Positions 24,770 to 37,869 of a stretch of 64,000 nucleotides of DNA are shown here, piece by piece. The DNA comes from Cercis canadensis (Eukaryota; Streptophyta; Magnoliopsida; Fabales; Fabaceae). A program made the translations under genes and the position numbers. The notes beneath the pieces were generated by a model. It saw only the letters and a list, made by a program, of their open reading frames with translations. It was not told the origin of the DNA and ran no database searches. Position 1 is the stretch's first letter. Each line of letters starts with the position of its first letter. Location of the stretch: contig QAOA01001300.1 of the NCBI GenBank assembly GCA_003255065.1, positions 1,174,844-1,238,843 on the forward strand. The letters are read 5' to 3'.

Positions 24770-26385
24770 TTAAAATAGATGTCTTAAGGAGGATATAATG
24801 TGTTTTTGGTGTTAGTGTCTTTTAAAATTCCATATGTAGACCAAAGAATTGTTTGAATTGTAAATGGAGTCATTAAGTTTCTTAAATATAAGACATTGTA
24901 ATATTGTGGAAATACGCAAAGGATGCGTTGTGATTTTCTATCAGTCTATTTCATTGATAAATAACATTGGTCGTGCTTGAAATTGCAAACTGCTAAGTGC
25001 TAACTCAACTCACACAATACTCTATTACTCTGCATACGGGTTGGGTTCACAGTGGTAATTTGTGCATTATAATTACCTTCTCCAGCAAGATAGTAAATGA
25101 GATGTAAAACTACTATCCGAAGAAATTCCCTGATCATCCGTCTCCACAGAACCAATCTAGTTTATCTATGCCATGCTCATCCCAAACAAGCTCCCACAAT
25201 TTGGAACCAATCTAATTTAAGGATCTCTCTCATTTTCCCTGTAATCAAGACACAAAATCAGAATTCAACTTCATCAACACCTTACAATTACAGAGTATTC
25301 ATAAATTTACAAATAGAGAATACGACAGAAAACAATGCAATGTCACACTGAGTTCTATTTTTGTTTTGCATTTAAATAGAAAAAGACGAAACCCGAACCT
25401 CACAAATCACAGTGGAATGGAACTGGCTGAGAGAGACTACTGAATACTGATGAAGAAGGCCCACTAACAAATGGGTTGGGCTACAAAAATATTGTTGACT
25501 TGTTGTAATTTGTGTGAACAACGTATGCTTACACAGTTACACTAACATGCCTAAGTCAGTCAACGGACAACGCCTACCTTGTTTAATAATAATCTGTGTT
25601 TCTTTCTCATACTAACTATAAATTCTTAACTGAATTTGGCAATGAACATGTAGGCTAAGTAATTAGCTAGGAAACCATATAAAAAAGAGAGTAATTAATT
25701 AGCTAGAAAACAAAAAGACTGGTGTAAAAACTCATTAAGTTTAACGTAGTACAGCCCTAATAAGACGATTAACCCCGCCCTCATGTTTAGCTAGCAAACT
25801 ATATCAATGCTTAGTTTTAACAAAAATACAAGAAGAGAGAAGGGAAAGAGCAAGATAATCACACTGAGAAACAGGAGAAAGAACAAGGAGAAAAACATGG
25901 ATTAATTTAAGCTAAACCAAGTAGCCCCAATATTGTAGTTAATTAGGGCTAATTATGAAGCTAACATCGACATCAAGTTACATAATAAGGGTTGCTAGTT
26001 GGCCACAAAAGTAGAAAGAGTGAAGACAAAGACATAAAGACCTACATAAACCTCTTAAAAAGACGGCCACCACAAAAACCACCCTCCCTTGCCGGCCTAT
26101 TTTTTCCCCTTCTTCATCACCTAATTAACACTTTTACTCAACCCCCAACTCCCATGACCCCATCCTCCCTGCCCTCCCCACTCTAAATAAAACAACAAAA
26201 AATAAAAATAAAGAATAAGACCTACTTTTTCACTCTACCCTACTATTTCCATTAATGCCCTTTTTCGTGGATGACTTGGTCATATTCATATATATAACTT
26301 GAATCTCTCTCTTCCTACACTCTCAAAACTGTATCCACATGTGTAGTGCAGCTGTGCAGCCCCTAAGTTGTAGTGGTAAGCTCTC
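24770..26385. other. Intergenic region between protease and WRI genes
   Basis: 3' UTR of the protease followed by about 1.3 kb without a supported gene. Purine-rich stretches near 25830-25900 and a cytosine-rich stretch near 26070-26190 lie within the promoter of the AP2 gene. Confidence 0.5.
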
Positions 26386-29300
26386 ATGGCAAAGATATCA
26401 CAGAAAAGCCTCAAAGGCACTCCAAACACTAACAGCACACCAACGAAAGTGAAGCGGACACGCAAAAGCATCCCAAGAAACTCTCCTCCACAACGAAGTT
26501 CGATCTACAGAGGTGTCACAAGGTTAAATATTCAATTTGGTTCATATGCCTTCAATTCTTTCCTTTTTCTTTTTCCTCTATTTTTCTGTCGCATTTTCTT
26601 CTTGAATGGGTGACTGAATATATATATATATGCTGGTTTTAGGCATCGATGGACAGGTCGATATGAGGCTCATTTGTGGGATAAGAATTGTTGGAATGAA
26701 TCACAGAACAAGAAAGGAAGACAAGGTTCTCAATTAATTCTTCTTCTTCTCTCAACACTCATTCTCTTTTTCGGTTTTACACTGCTATAAGAAATGGGAA
26801 ATCACAAGGTGGCCTCGCAAGATTATCTTGGATCACAAATGGCATGGGCTGCGATCACTAGGACCAAAACCCTATTCTTTTTTTTATTTTGTAATTTGCT
26901 TCCGGCATATCCAATCACTGAAATCTTGCTTATTGATTTACTTTCTTTTTTTCATTTTAAATATCTTCTTGGTTGATGGTGGTGATGGCAATTAAACAAC
27001 TGGATGCAGTATATCTAGGTACGAATTTTTACTCTAAAAAGCGTGCATGATGTTTAATTTACATTCACAAACCATCAAAGGAACCGAAAGAAAGCAAATG
27101 CCTTACTTTTTGAACTTGTTGAGAGTAATGGGATCAGATGGGGACATTTAATAGCTCAGAATTTGGGTTTGTTATTTGTTAAATATAGGGGCATATGATG
27201 ATGAAGAAGCGGCAGCACGTGCCTATGACTTGGCAGCATTGAAGTATTGGGGTCAAGACACTATCCTCAATTTCCCTGTAAATTTTCTCATCCTTCAACT
27301 TCAATCAATGCATGGTTTACTTTAAAGAGTTAAGAATTCAAATATGATCATGTTGATTGTAGTTATCAAATTATGAACAAGAGCTCAAAGAGATGGAGGG
27401 TCTGTCGAAAGAAGAATATATTGGATCCTTAAGAAGGTACCTGCCACTTATCAAATATTTACAGTTCATAAATCAATATTGAAGCCATTAGTATTTGTTT
27501 TTTTATGAACCTACCCCACAGAAAAAGCAGCGGGTTCTCTCGTGGAGTTTCCAAATACAGAGGCGTAGCAAGGTACCTAAAGATCCCATTTTTTAACTAT
27601 GCCAAATAATTTTGGTAAAACATTTGAGTCTTGTTTGTGGTAGATCATGGTCGATGAAGTGAAACAATATCTCTTTCTTCGTAATATGCAAATTTTCATC
27701 ACCCCCATCAAGGTTACTTATAATAAAAAGCTTTTTGTTTTTTTGGGTAAGTGATTATCAGATTATATATGAAGAATTTCATCTAGCCTATATATATCCT
27801 TGGAAAACTTTTGGTCAATGAGACAATGACTACATTCTTTCGTCACCTGACACCTTGCTTACGGTTATTAATGATGAACATTAATGAAGGTTGCATATGC
27901 CCGACAAATGACAAATGGTCATTCAATTCAAATTTAACTGTATTTTAGTGTATGAATAAGTAAAATTGCTTAGAAATTATCTGATTTTCTAGTATAATGT
28001 ACATGTAGACACCATCACAATGGAAGATGGGAAGCTCGAATTGGTAGAGTGTTCGGCAACAAATATCTGTACCTTGGAACTTACGGTAACTTCTTTGACT
28101 CTTGAATGATATAATAAGGTCCTTGAAATTTCATTTCCCATCAATCCTTTTGCTGAACTTTTTTAACTGTTTAATAAGATAAAAAGGAAATGAATTTTTT
28201 TTGCAGTTAGCACCTATAATTTTCTTCTTCCAATTGTGTTTATGTTTTTCTTTTGTAGGTTTCCAAATGGAAAATAATGTCAATAACCAATTTCTCAGTA
28301 TTTCAACATAAAATAGATATATTAGGCTAGGATCGATACTCAATAATAGCTTCAATTTGAGTATATAGTGATATCAGGAATAATATATATATATATACAC
28401 ACGAAGTAGATAACATTATTGTTGTTCTATTATTTTTTATTCTTATAAATATGAGAAGCAGATAAGATTAATGTTGTTGATTGCTTTTCACGATCAGTAA
28501 CTCGATGACTTACATAGTGCAAATTTATGCTAAATTTTCTTTCTGATGAAAAGGACAATGCAGATTTGGCATTTAAAAAGTTCAATTGATGAGCTATGTC
28601 TTAGAAAACCTAACCAAAGGGTCTCTTTCAATACATTAAATTAAATACCAAATTCTTTTAGCCACAAGTGGATGGCCTAATTAAGTTCTTGGATGCACTA
28701 ATAGGTTTCATATTTATGACACTTGGCAAGAAAAAAGGCATGAACTATTATGATAATAAATTATATTTACATGCATGTCAAAGACATAGGTGATCATTTT
28801 CATTAAATGTGCAATTGTTGAGAAGAAAAAGGAAACATACTCATGCCCTACCTAGAATGAAATATGCCATGCCTCCTAAACAAAAAAATAATTCTTACAC
28901 CAGTGTTTTTGGTTAGATATACTTATTTTTTATGTTTAATAAAAATCTATCTTCATATAAAAAATTAAAACAAATTCCTATTTCATTTCAATATGCATAG
29001 TCCTACAAGTCAAAACAATAGGACAATTCAAAAGGTCAAAATATATATATACGCAATCAAATCTAATTAGTTGAGATAGATCACCAAACCTCAACTGCTT
29101 AGTGACGCTATTTAATTATTATCTCATTCTTTCATAGCAAATTTCAAATCCTCCACCGAATTTTGCATACAAATTAAATTATCTTTGCATTTGCTTACGT
29201 ACATTTCCATTTCCTGCGGAACAGCTACACAAGAAGAAGCAGCCACAGCATATGATATGGCAGCCATAGAGTACCGCGGACTTAACGCCGTTACAAACTT

Positions 29301-29718
29301 TGACCTCAGCCGTTATATCAAATGGCTACGTCCTAAAACCCAAGAAAACCCTTGCAACCCTGAAAAAAGTCCTAATCCTGAACTTCAACTAGGGTTTGTC
29401 TCCCACCAGATCAGCTCAACCACCGGTGAAACATCAGTGGCTCCACCACGACCCGGTGGCAGTGGCTCGACATCATCTGCGCTAGGGCTTCTCCTACAGT
29501 CATCAAAATTCAAAGACATGCTACAAAGGACTTCATCAGTTGCTGATTACCCTACAACACCTTCAGAATCAAACCCTCCTCGTCGTACCTTCCCTGAAGA
29601 TATTCAAACATTCTTTGGTTCTCAAGAATCAGGCAGCTATGCAGAGAGTGATGACATTATATTTGGTGACTTGAGCTCCATTGCTGCACCAATTTTTCAT
29701 TGTGAGCTCGATGCTTAG
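26386..29718 (+). CDS. WRI4-like: WRI3/WRI4-like double-AP2 transcription factor, 337 aa
   Basis: Eight exons join in frame: 26386-26522, 26643-26725, 27010-27018, 27189-27277, 27363-27436, 27522-27572, 28009-28085, 29225-29718. The third exon is only 9 nt and encodes VYL, the microexon known from Arabidopsis WRI1 and relatives. First AP2 domain about residues 38-105 ([20 protein letters not shown], then [20 protein letters not shown]). Linker with [20 protein letters not shown]. Second AP2 domain about 142-205 ([20 protein letters not shown], then [20 protein letters not shown]). The C-terminus is acidic and serine-rich, an activation region. An N-terminal KVKRTRK is a likely nuclear signal. 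Linker and domain sequence fit the WRI3/WRI4 clade (At1g16060, At1g79700). Those proteins switch on fatty-acid synthesis genes; WRI4 feeds cuticular wax in stems. Target choice here is inferred. Confidence 0.93.
27010..27018 (+). other. 9-nt microexon (VYL) of the WRI-like gene
   Basis: Flanked by atgcag and gtacga. It enters and leaves in phase 1, and skipping it removes three residues without shifting frame. VYL begins the second beta strand region of the first AP2 domain and is known to matter for WRI1 function. Confidence 0.92.
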
Positions 29719-30171
29719 AAAATAAGAAATTAATTATGGTCGATTTCCAATAGTTTATGACATGTAGACTTTATTTGTTTGCTCCTGTAAGAGTAGTGAG
29801 CAACCAAAATGGATGATGATGAAAGATAAACTAAATGTAGTCTAATACTGAAAATTTTAAATAATTTAAAAGAGTTCAAGAGTTTAAACTTTTATACTAT
29901 CATGTTAAAAAAAAAGTTTCAATTGAAGTTTCATTATAATAAGTGAGAGACAACTATTATTGTCCCCTTCACCAAATAAAAACCTATTATTGCCCCACTT
30001 TACGAACTACAAAGTCAAAATCATATTGAAGCAACTCCATCCTAGCTGGCTACGATGGAAACATCCATCAAATTGCATACTCCCTCACCTACCCACCTGG
30101 TGCGCCAATATTGCTGCACGTTAGGGGTTAGAGGTTGGGACAGAGCTGCCACCTAACTAATCAATTTTGTC

Positions 30172-30206
<35 letters not shown>

Positions 30207-31089
30207 TAATTAGTAGATGTGTAGGTCGCACTTTTGTGAAGTATTCCTTTTTTCACTTCAAATTTTTTATGGTTTTGGGGAAACCTATCTCCAGTGGCTA
30301 CTCTAGAACAATAGACTCAAAACCATACTTTGTTGCTAGGAGTAACTACTTGTTTGGGTTGTTGACTTCTTGTTGCACATAGTCCATTTTAAAAGCTACA
30401 TTTTCTAGCTTTTGCTCAAACCGTGAAACGTGTTCGGGAATATGTGCAACCCCATTTTCTAACTGAGAAGCAAACAAGCAATAAAAGGTACCCAAACATT
30501 TGGCCAGCCTGAGTATTTGAAATGGCTTTAGGAATTAGGCCTCTTTTACTAATTATAATTCTTTACAGCACTCCATGAAATGGCAAACTAAAATATGTGG
30601 AATCAAATGATCGTGTTGCCAATTTCTAGCCCAAGTGATAAGGTAGTAGGGAAAATGAAGGTAGAGCTATTAAATTTGATTTTTATGTACAACAAAAAAG
30701 TGGGTGCATATAGGGGGAGTTGGCATTTTATTACTTACCAACCCGGAAAGTTTAAAGAGAATGAGAGCCAATTATTGAGAAGTAACTAGTAACCATTTTA
30801 AGTTCACAACACTCTGACAAATAAAGAAGTGATCATATGATCACAGATTTTATACATGATGTTGGTACATTTTCAAGTTCTTGGTACAAAAGTTTATGTC
30901 ACTATCTTGCTATCTGAAACTTTGAGATACCAAGTCCAACTTGAACACCTCCAAAAACATTGTTTTTCTTTGAGCAATCCACACATTGACACTGATTCCC
31001 AATATGACGCTCTGGTTGGAGGCAAAAGGAGAGCAAGAAGACACTTTCTGTTCAGAGGTTGAACAAAGTGTGGTAATAGAAATTTCCCA
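29719..31089. other. Intergenic region between convergent genes
   Basis: Contains the 3' UTR of the WRI-like gene (+), a (TA)n run at 30171-30207, and the 3' UTR of the tubby-like gene (-). Short open frames at 30595-31062 show no protein features. No gene seen. Confidence 0.5.
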
Positions 31090-33745
31090 CTACACGGTGC
31101 AGCAAATCTTTGGATCAATAGAAGCCAAACATATGCAAAACGCCTGGTAACCTGTCAAAGGATATCTGCATACTCACAAAGGAAAAGGTACTCAGTGTCA
31201 TCCCACCTTCATTCTTGTTTGAATTTTGGTGGCATACTAATAGAAGTTTGAACTCAAAGACAGCAATTGTTTAATTGATACCTGTAATCCATAACAAACT
31301 TTGTTTTTGCCACTCTACCTAGTTGCAGAATTGTTTGCCTCCCATTCTCCTAGTCACATCACGGACAAGTCAGTTAAGCATATGACAAGAGCTGTACTGT
31401 GGACAAAATCTCTAGTACTCATTTAGCAACCCCATTACTTAAACATATAGACACAAGGCACAATATGTTGGACTACAAAACAATATGCAACCAGTTCCAA
31501 GATGTTAGTTTTAGCACTTGTCAGAAAGGAGAAGAGAGGTTAACAACATTATTCAACATCAACAGAAATTGTTCAGTTGAGAACTTTTAACATACCTCCA
31601 GAGTCAGCTGGAAATTTTTTACTGATCTTTGGATTCGAAGTCCTGCCCTTCCTCTATCTCTAAAGTCAAGTTCAAATTGCTTTGAAATCTGATACAAACC
31701 AATAAAAATTAGTCAAGTCCAGATGCCTAACTCTTAAACGAGAAAGAGTTGTCCTCTTTAGTCTCTTACCTTGTTGTAAAGTGGAACCCTTGTGAATAGT
31801 TGATGAACTTTGTCCAATTTTCCCTCCCAATCCATTGGCAGTCCTTTGACATGTTGTAACTGGAAGAAAAGAAATTGGAACCAAAAATCCCATTTTATTA
31901 AATAGGATAATGGATCATTAAGTAGTTGCCAACAAACTGATTATGCAGGCAATCTGAACATATTCTTAGAATTAGAACTATGCACTAGATATGATGATGA
32001 CAGAAACGGTCTAAAATATTATAAAATTATTATATTTTTTTTAAAAAAAGTTAACCTGAGTTGAGTTCTTCAGCGACATAGATTGATGCTTGGGTATATA
32101 AGCCCTTATGCTTCTGTAACTTCCTGTACATGTAGTTATTGTTGGTACATATCTGCAATAACAACCAAATTCTGAAATTAGCAGAGGAGTATGAAGACAT
32201 TGGGAACTATGAAGTGGGTTAAGATATTAGCTAACGTTACAACAGCAAGAGGTGACTTTGGCTGTTTACTATGGGAGTCATGACGATATCCCTGCCACAG
32301 GTGAAAGTAATACTACATAAATTTTGCACAAACAAATACTAATATATCCTATTTAGTAGTACATTGCTCACAGGTAGGTAGTAAGAAACTGAACCTGATT
32401 CCATATGTAGTATTTTGAACCCATGAGGTTAGCTGTTACAGTCCCAAGAAAACTATCATCTGAATTGGACATTAACAGTCCTTTTACATTCTGAGCTATG
32501 GTGAACCGAGACCTCCCATTTCGCCGCTTGTGGTGAGCCACAGCTAGTTTCCTATTCTGCCTTCCCTGACCTTCCTATAATTACAAGATAACCTGAAGTC
32601 AAGGCTTAAAAAAATATAGAAAGAATTGAATGTAAAAATAATGACAATTCATATATTATGACTTTGTTGTAAAGCAAATAAAGTTCATGATACGCCGATG
32701 AAAATCTAGCCAGCTAAGAAAGAATGTGACAATCACATACTATGACCATAATATAATTAGGCAAGCATACCACATTGGAAATTATGAGGGGAAACCCATT
32801 TGCTTGTTAGTGTTGCCCAAAGTGACGCAGAGCACTTGCTACAATCTTTTCATTAGACTACAGATTGGTCTTAATAATGGTTGCTTACAATACCTAGCCT
32901 ATTCAATCGATTTCTGGCTCCTTGTTACATTATCTGAGGACTTTAAGACAAGCTACAGTAAAAAAAAAAAACTCTTCAATCCATAAATATGTAAATTTAC
33001 AACTGCTGTTAGAAGATATGAATGAAAGTTCATCTTTTTTGTTCGACAAATTACAGAGATCTTACGTAGGTATAAAGGGAGAACAGAGTGCCCCCGGATA
33101 GTCCTTCTGGTGTCGCTTCCTTCACAATAACACAAGTACACCTTCCAATATCTATAGGCAATGGTCTACAGATCAAAGACCTGAATATACATTAAGCATA
33201 AGATTATCACTTTGAACTGAAAAGGTTAAGACATTCATGTAAGGGAAAGAAGAAACTTTTACTCACTTATTAGGCAGTGTAGACCAGGACGAAGCCGGAG
33301 CTGCTTCTGAATCAGAGTAGTCCCAAATATTCAATGAGCTCGAATTCTCCGATTCAGCGGGATCCCATAACTTCAACCTAAAAGCCTTTTCGGGCTCGTT
33401 CATTTGCATACAGAACTGAAGAGAGGAAGGTTTCAAAATCCTGTCTGTGGACAAAGACTTCGACTTTGAGAACTGTTTGGGCGCAGCAGGAGACCCATTT
33501 ACGGGTTTTGCGTTCTCTTTGTCACCAGAGACAGCAATTTCTTTCTTGTTGGGCGTAGCATTCTCTTTATTATCAGCTAAAATTTTCCAGTCTCGGTGCC
33601 TGAAATCTTCAAAGTCATCACCTTTGGAGGCTAAGCAACCATAGTCGCTGCAGCTACGGCTATGCCTGAGCTCATTGAGGGGATTGGCATAGAGAGAATT
33701 GTATGACTGTCTTGAAATTGAGGATTTTTGGCAACCATTCATCAT
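31090..33745 (-). CDS. TULP8-like: Tubby-like protein 8-like, 417 aa, no F-box
   Basis: Nine exons join in frame: 33745-33267, 33180-33066, 32574-32395, 32291-32236, 32152-32056, 31859-31770, 31688-31596, 31349-31282, 31165-31090. Residues 1-159 are low-complexity (many S, N, K) and hold no F-box. The tubby domain begins near 160 (RPLPIDIGRCTCVIVKEATP). It continues through KRRNGRSRFTIAQN, LMGSKYYIWNQ, RSIRAYIPKHQSMSLKNSTQ and LDFRDRGRAGLRIQRSVKNF, and ends with the signature YPLTGYQAFCICLASID followed by CCTV. Absence of the F-box is the known mark of the Arabidopsis TLP8 branch, so it is not a truncation. Tubby domains bind membrane phosphoinositides and can release to the nucleus; the role of this branch is not established. 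Two in-frame ATGs (33745, 33742) start it. Confidence 0.92.
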
Positions 33746-35570
33746 GGATGATGCAGAAAGGGACAGATTTTATGGAAGTTAGTTGCAAAAGGGCTCAATA
33801 TTTAGTTGAAGCAGGAGCTGGGTTGTTTCCGGGAAGACTTAACCATTACTGGGATTATGAAGATTTCACTTGGCAAAGGAGTATGGCTGTGAAAACTGAA
33901 AAGGGTTTAAAGAGGAAAGCTGGAAGTTCCATGGTCTGGGTTTGGATTACTCTCTGTAAAGGGAAATACTAGATTTTGGTGGCATCTGTTCTAGATTTTA
34001 TTGACGTCTGCTCATGAGTAACTTTCCTGTGCTACTATGTGCACTGTATGCTTGGTAGTTGGTAATGGTTTTGATTCCCTATGGGATCAATTAGTGGGTC
34101 CCTTTAGGTGTTAAATTTGAACGGTAGACAGAGATGTTGAGCAGAGGTGGGGCTCATGAATATTCTGATGCTGGTTTTGTGCGATACATGGGATCAAAGG
34201 TTGTTTGAATTTGAAAAGACTTTGGGAAACGTACAAATGTTTTGGGTTGGGCAGTGGTACTGCTGGCAATTTGCATGCTGTGTTTGGAAAAGACTAACGG
34301 TAACTATTCAACTTCTGGTTTCGGCCAAAGAGAAGACAGGATTCAAACTTCTTGTCTTTTTGTGGGCGTTTGAGGTTTGGGAAAGAACAAAGAGCGGGAA
34401 CCACACTTGAACATGTGGTAATATATTATAGGCTATAGCACTTTTCTCTCTTTATATATATCTCAAACTTATGTTGTACTGAAACGGATACATCATGTTA
34501 TATATATATATATATATATATTAAATAGAAGTTATTTTATCTCAAAATTATCACACAATAGCCTTCAATAGTTCAATTAAGCCACCCTTCACTTGGTTTA
34601 ACAATGGAGGAAGAACATAGACACCACCAAAGAGGTTGAAATAGGGTGAAAATACTGAAGAAAAACCCCAAATTTTGATTTGAATGTGGGTTGGAGGAGA
34701 GAATTGGGGCACAGAGCAAAACGGCGTCGTTTTCCAGCACTTGCACATGCCACAGCTTCACAAAACGGCGTCATTTCACTTAGTCCAATGACCGGCCCCC
34801 TAAACGACGTCATCCCAAAATGACCGGCTCTCCTTTAGACGTTTCGCCCGCATTTTTTTTTTACAAAATTCAGCGTTTCAAAACAAAAAAAATAAAATAA
34901 ATAAATTTTTTGTGTTTCATTTGTATAATACACGTTTCGTGTTTTACCCTATCCCTAAAATGGAACGTGTTTTTTTTTTCACATTTTGGTGCTTCTAAGT
35001 CCCAAACATATACAATACAATTTGTAATTTAATTGCGCTGATTTCTTCTTATTATTCAAATTTTATATACTATCTCCTTTATAATCATAGTCTTTTTTTA
35101 TTCAAGAGTAATTTTAGGTTAATTTTTAAGCATTGGAATTAAAAAAAATTCTTGAGCAATTTTAAAAGTGCACATTTCAGGTGCATTTAGAGATTAATCT
35201 TAAAATTCAAACTTTTTTCTTATTTGTTAAAATAAATAAATTTTTATGTATTAAAAAAAGAATTAAGAAGTGAATGGTTGCAAATTTTACTTTCCTAAGT
35301 CCTAACAGCTCCGATCCACAATCCAGAACCCCTGAAAACTGTACTATGCTTAAGAAGTTGAGTCGCATATGCACATATGAAGTTTCATATATGATGGTCG
35401 TCTAAACGACATGTCGTCCATACAAACAAAAACTTTCTGGATAGACCACTCATAAACGAGTGGCTTATCCATCTTGTTTCATTTCTCCCCTGCCACTGAT
35501 AAACGGAACTCCTTTAATACCAGAAAAACCATGTTACCCATTGCCCCTTTCCCTCACCTTTCAGGCACAG
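33746..35570. promoter_or_regulatory. Bidirectional intergenic region with ACGNCGTC motifs
   Basis: Separates the divergent tubby-like (-) and Rossmann-fold (+) genes. It contains AAAACGGCGTCGTTTT (34718-34733), AAAACGGCGTCATTT (34762-34776), TAAACGACGTCATCC (34801-34815) and the palindrome ACGACATGTCGT (about 35406-35417). A (TA)n run lies at 34499-34521. The ACGTC core is the bZIP (C-box/TGA) binding core, and ACGACGTCGTTTT-like motifs are common in plant promoters. The open frame at 34147-34410 shows no protein features. Confidence 0.45.
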
Positions 35571-37869
35571 ATGGCTACCACACTCTCGCTCGCTATTTCT
35601 AGCTCCACTCTCTGCTCTCGCCCCACAGTGCCCACTTCAACAAGGTTCAGTGCCAGAATCAAAGTCTCAGCCATGGGCTCTAGCATCGAGACCAGCACAA
35701 AGGTAATCCCTGCTGCGATAGTCGGTGGTGGAAGGGTCGGAAGAGCCTTGCAAGACATGGGCTCCGGTGAAGACGTGCTGGTGAAGAGAGGACAGCTCGT
35801 GCCCCTTGAATTTGAAGGTCCTATCTTGGTTTGCACGAGGAACGATGATCTTGATGCAGTTCTTGAAGCTACTCCTCAATCCAGGTGGAGCGGTACGCAC
35901 TTTCAGATTATTTTTATAAAAGTTTCCTCTTTTTATTAGTGATTTCAATGAATATTGTCCCCCATGATTTGGTTTTTCATTTCCGGATGGAGTTGATGAA
36001 CTAGTATAGTGGATTATCATGTTGAATTGAATAGGGACTGAAAGTGCTAAGGACGTTAGCTGATTGTGTAATTTCTACAATTTTCTTATAATTGCGTTGA
36101 AGTACTTGTGATATCTTGTTTAGGAGATACAATTTGGCATGATCTTGATTGTCATTGAAGTCTTGCTGAATTTTTTCCTTGGTATGTAATAATCTCTCTC
36201 AATTAATAGATTCCCTACTCTGTATGGAGTGCTGCAGTGTCCTTCTCTAAATATATCATGCACTGATTCACTAGTTTAGTTGGGGTTACTCTAGTTTGAT
36301 GTCTTTATTTATGTACTATGTGGTTGCTTTGCTATTTATACCAAATTGGAAGTCCCTTCATTTATAGTTCAGCAAGTAATGAATTACTGATGATCTATCA
36401 GATTTGGTCTTTTTCCAGAATGGAATGCTGGAGCCATGGCTGGAAAGTAAAGGTTTGAAAGAAGCAGACCAAGTATTGGCATATTTTGCTGTGTCAAAAC
36501 TTGGAGAAGCCCCCCTCGATGGCAAGACTGATACCAATCCTGAAGGACTGACAGCTGCATATGGGAAGTGGGCTTCTGCTGTAGCTGCAAGATTACATGC
36601 CGGAGGCCTCTCTTGCAAGGTATCAATGATATTTCTACTACAATATTATTTTTGGGACTAGAGATTTAAGTGTTTTCACCCTTATGTAATATATTTTTGG
36701 TTTTCTTAATTTTTTCCTTTTTTATTGGTGGTATTTGTATTACTGGAATGCTGTAAAATAAAATGATAGTGTTTCCATGTAGAATTGACAAAAGGTAATA
36801 TTTATACATATGACAATTTATGACATGCTGATCTGTGCCGCAAAAACCAGGTTCTTGACAAGGAAGCATTTCAGAAGCAGATGTTAGAGAAGCTAATATG
36901 GATATCTTCCTTCATGCTTGTTGGAACACGTCATGGGGGGGTGACTGTTGGTGTCGTGGAAAAGGAATTCCGCTCTGAAGTAAGCTTTGCAGTGAAACTT
37001 TTTCTCACATTTGCTCTACCTGTGTGAATGATATGCTGTACTACTTTGTCACGTGAAGTCTTTCCGGGGATATTCATGCTTGTGTATGAAAATCTCTTAT
37101 AACGTTTGCATTAGCATTCCTTCATGGGAAAGGGGAAAAAAATGAAAGAAAATGAGGAATATACTCTCTAGCATCCTGGCGAATTCAATTTCAATACATA
37201 AGCAGGGTTACAAAAGAATAGGGTAAATAATTTATGTTTAGGGTGAAAATCAGGTTTATGTGGATTATAACCAATTCATTTATTAGTTAGGGTTGGTTAG
37301 TTTGAAGGGCATTCAACCCTGGATTTGAAGTTGAGTTTGTGTCCTAAATGCATGACCTAATAATGCACTGAATTTTACACCCTTTATGAACAACGGCTTG
37401 CTATGAAATTGAGCATGAAATGGAGGCAATTAAAAAAGGAAAAAAGAAAAAAAGATTTTGGGGCAACATTTTGAGCTTGTATTGGTGTTGAGTTGAAGAC
37501 AAATGAATGCAATCAGAACTGAGTGATGTTTATACTTTGAGGTGGCTAGCCTTATAACAGAACTAGCGTCTGCGGCAGCAAGAGAAAAGGGGTTAACATT
37601 TGAAGAAGCCATGGAAGAGCGCTTATGTGCATATTCTCGAGCTGTTGCCCACTTTCCCACAGCAGTTAAGGAGGTAAAGGAAACAATTAGAAAATGAAAC
37701 TTTCAAACACACTTAGATGACTGTGATCTCTTACCAATATTTGATATGCTTGCAGTTCAAATGGAGGAACGGATGGTTTTATTCTATCTCCGAGAAGGCT
37801 TTGGCACAAGGAAAACCTGACCCATGTCCTCTGCATACCCAATGGCTTAAAGAGTTAAAAATTGTCTAG
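35571..37869 (+). CDS. Plastid-targeted Rossmann-fold protein (ApbA/PanE-like), 304 aa
   Basis: Five exons join in frame: 35571-35892, 36402-36619, 36851-36979, 37542-37673, 37756-37869. The first 40 residues are rich in S and T with few acids, a chloroplast transit peptide. Next comes a strand-turn-helix VIPAAIVGGGRVGRALQDMG, a dinucleotide-binding glycine loop (GxGxxG-like, here GGGRVG). Later blocks include LVFFQNGMLEPWL, KLIWISSFMLVGTRHGGVTV and ERLCAYSRAVAHFPTAVKEFKWRNGWFY. The layout resembles ketopantoate-reductase-like oxidoreductases and plant proteins annotated only as NAD(P)-binding Rossmann-fold proteins. Substrate unknown. The in-frame open stretch upstream of 35571 has no ATG, so this start is firm. 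An inverted repeat CCACTC-ATAAAC-GAGTGG (35446-35463) lies in the leader. Confidence 0.85.

Noticed and set aside
33703..33972. Plus-strand frame overlapping the tubby-like start
   Set aside because: It is the antisense of the 5' end of a well-supported gene.
34147..34410. 87-codon plus-strand frame rich in tryptophan and leucine
   Set aside because: No family resemblance and no conserved motif; sits in a promoter region.
34551..34813. Three overlapping minus-strand frames
   Set aside because: Several frames open at once over a pyrimidine-rich promoter; no protein features in any of them.
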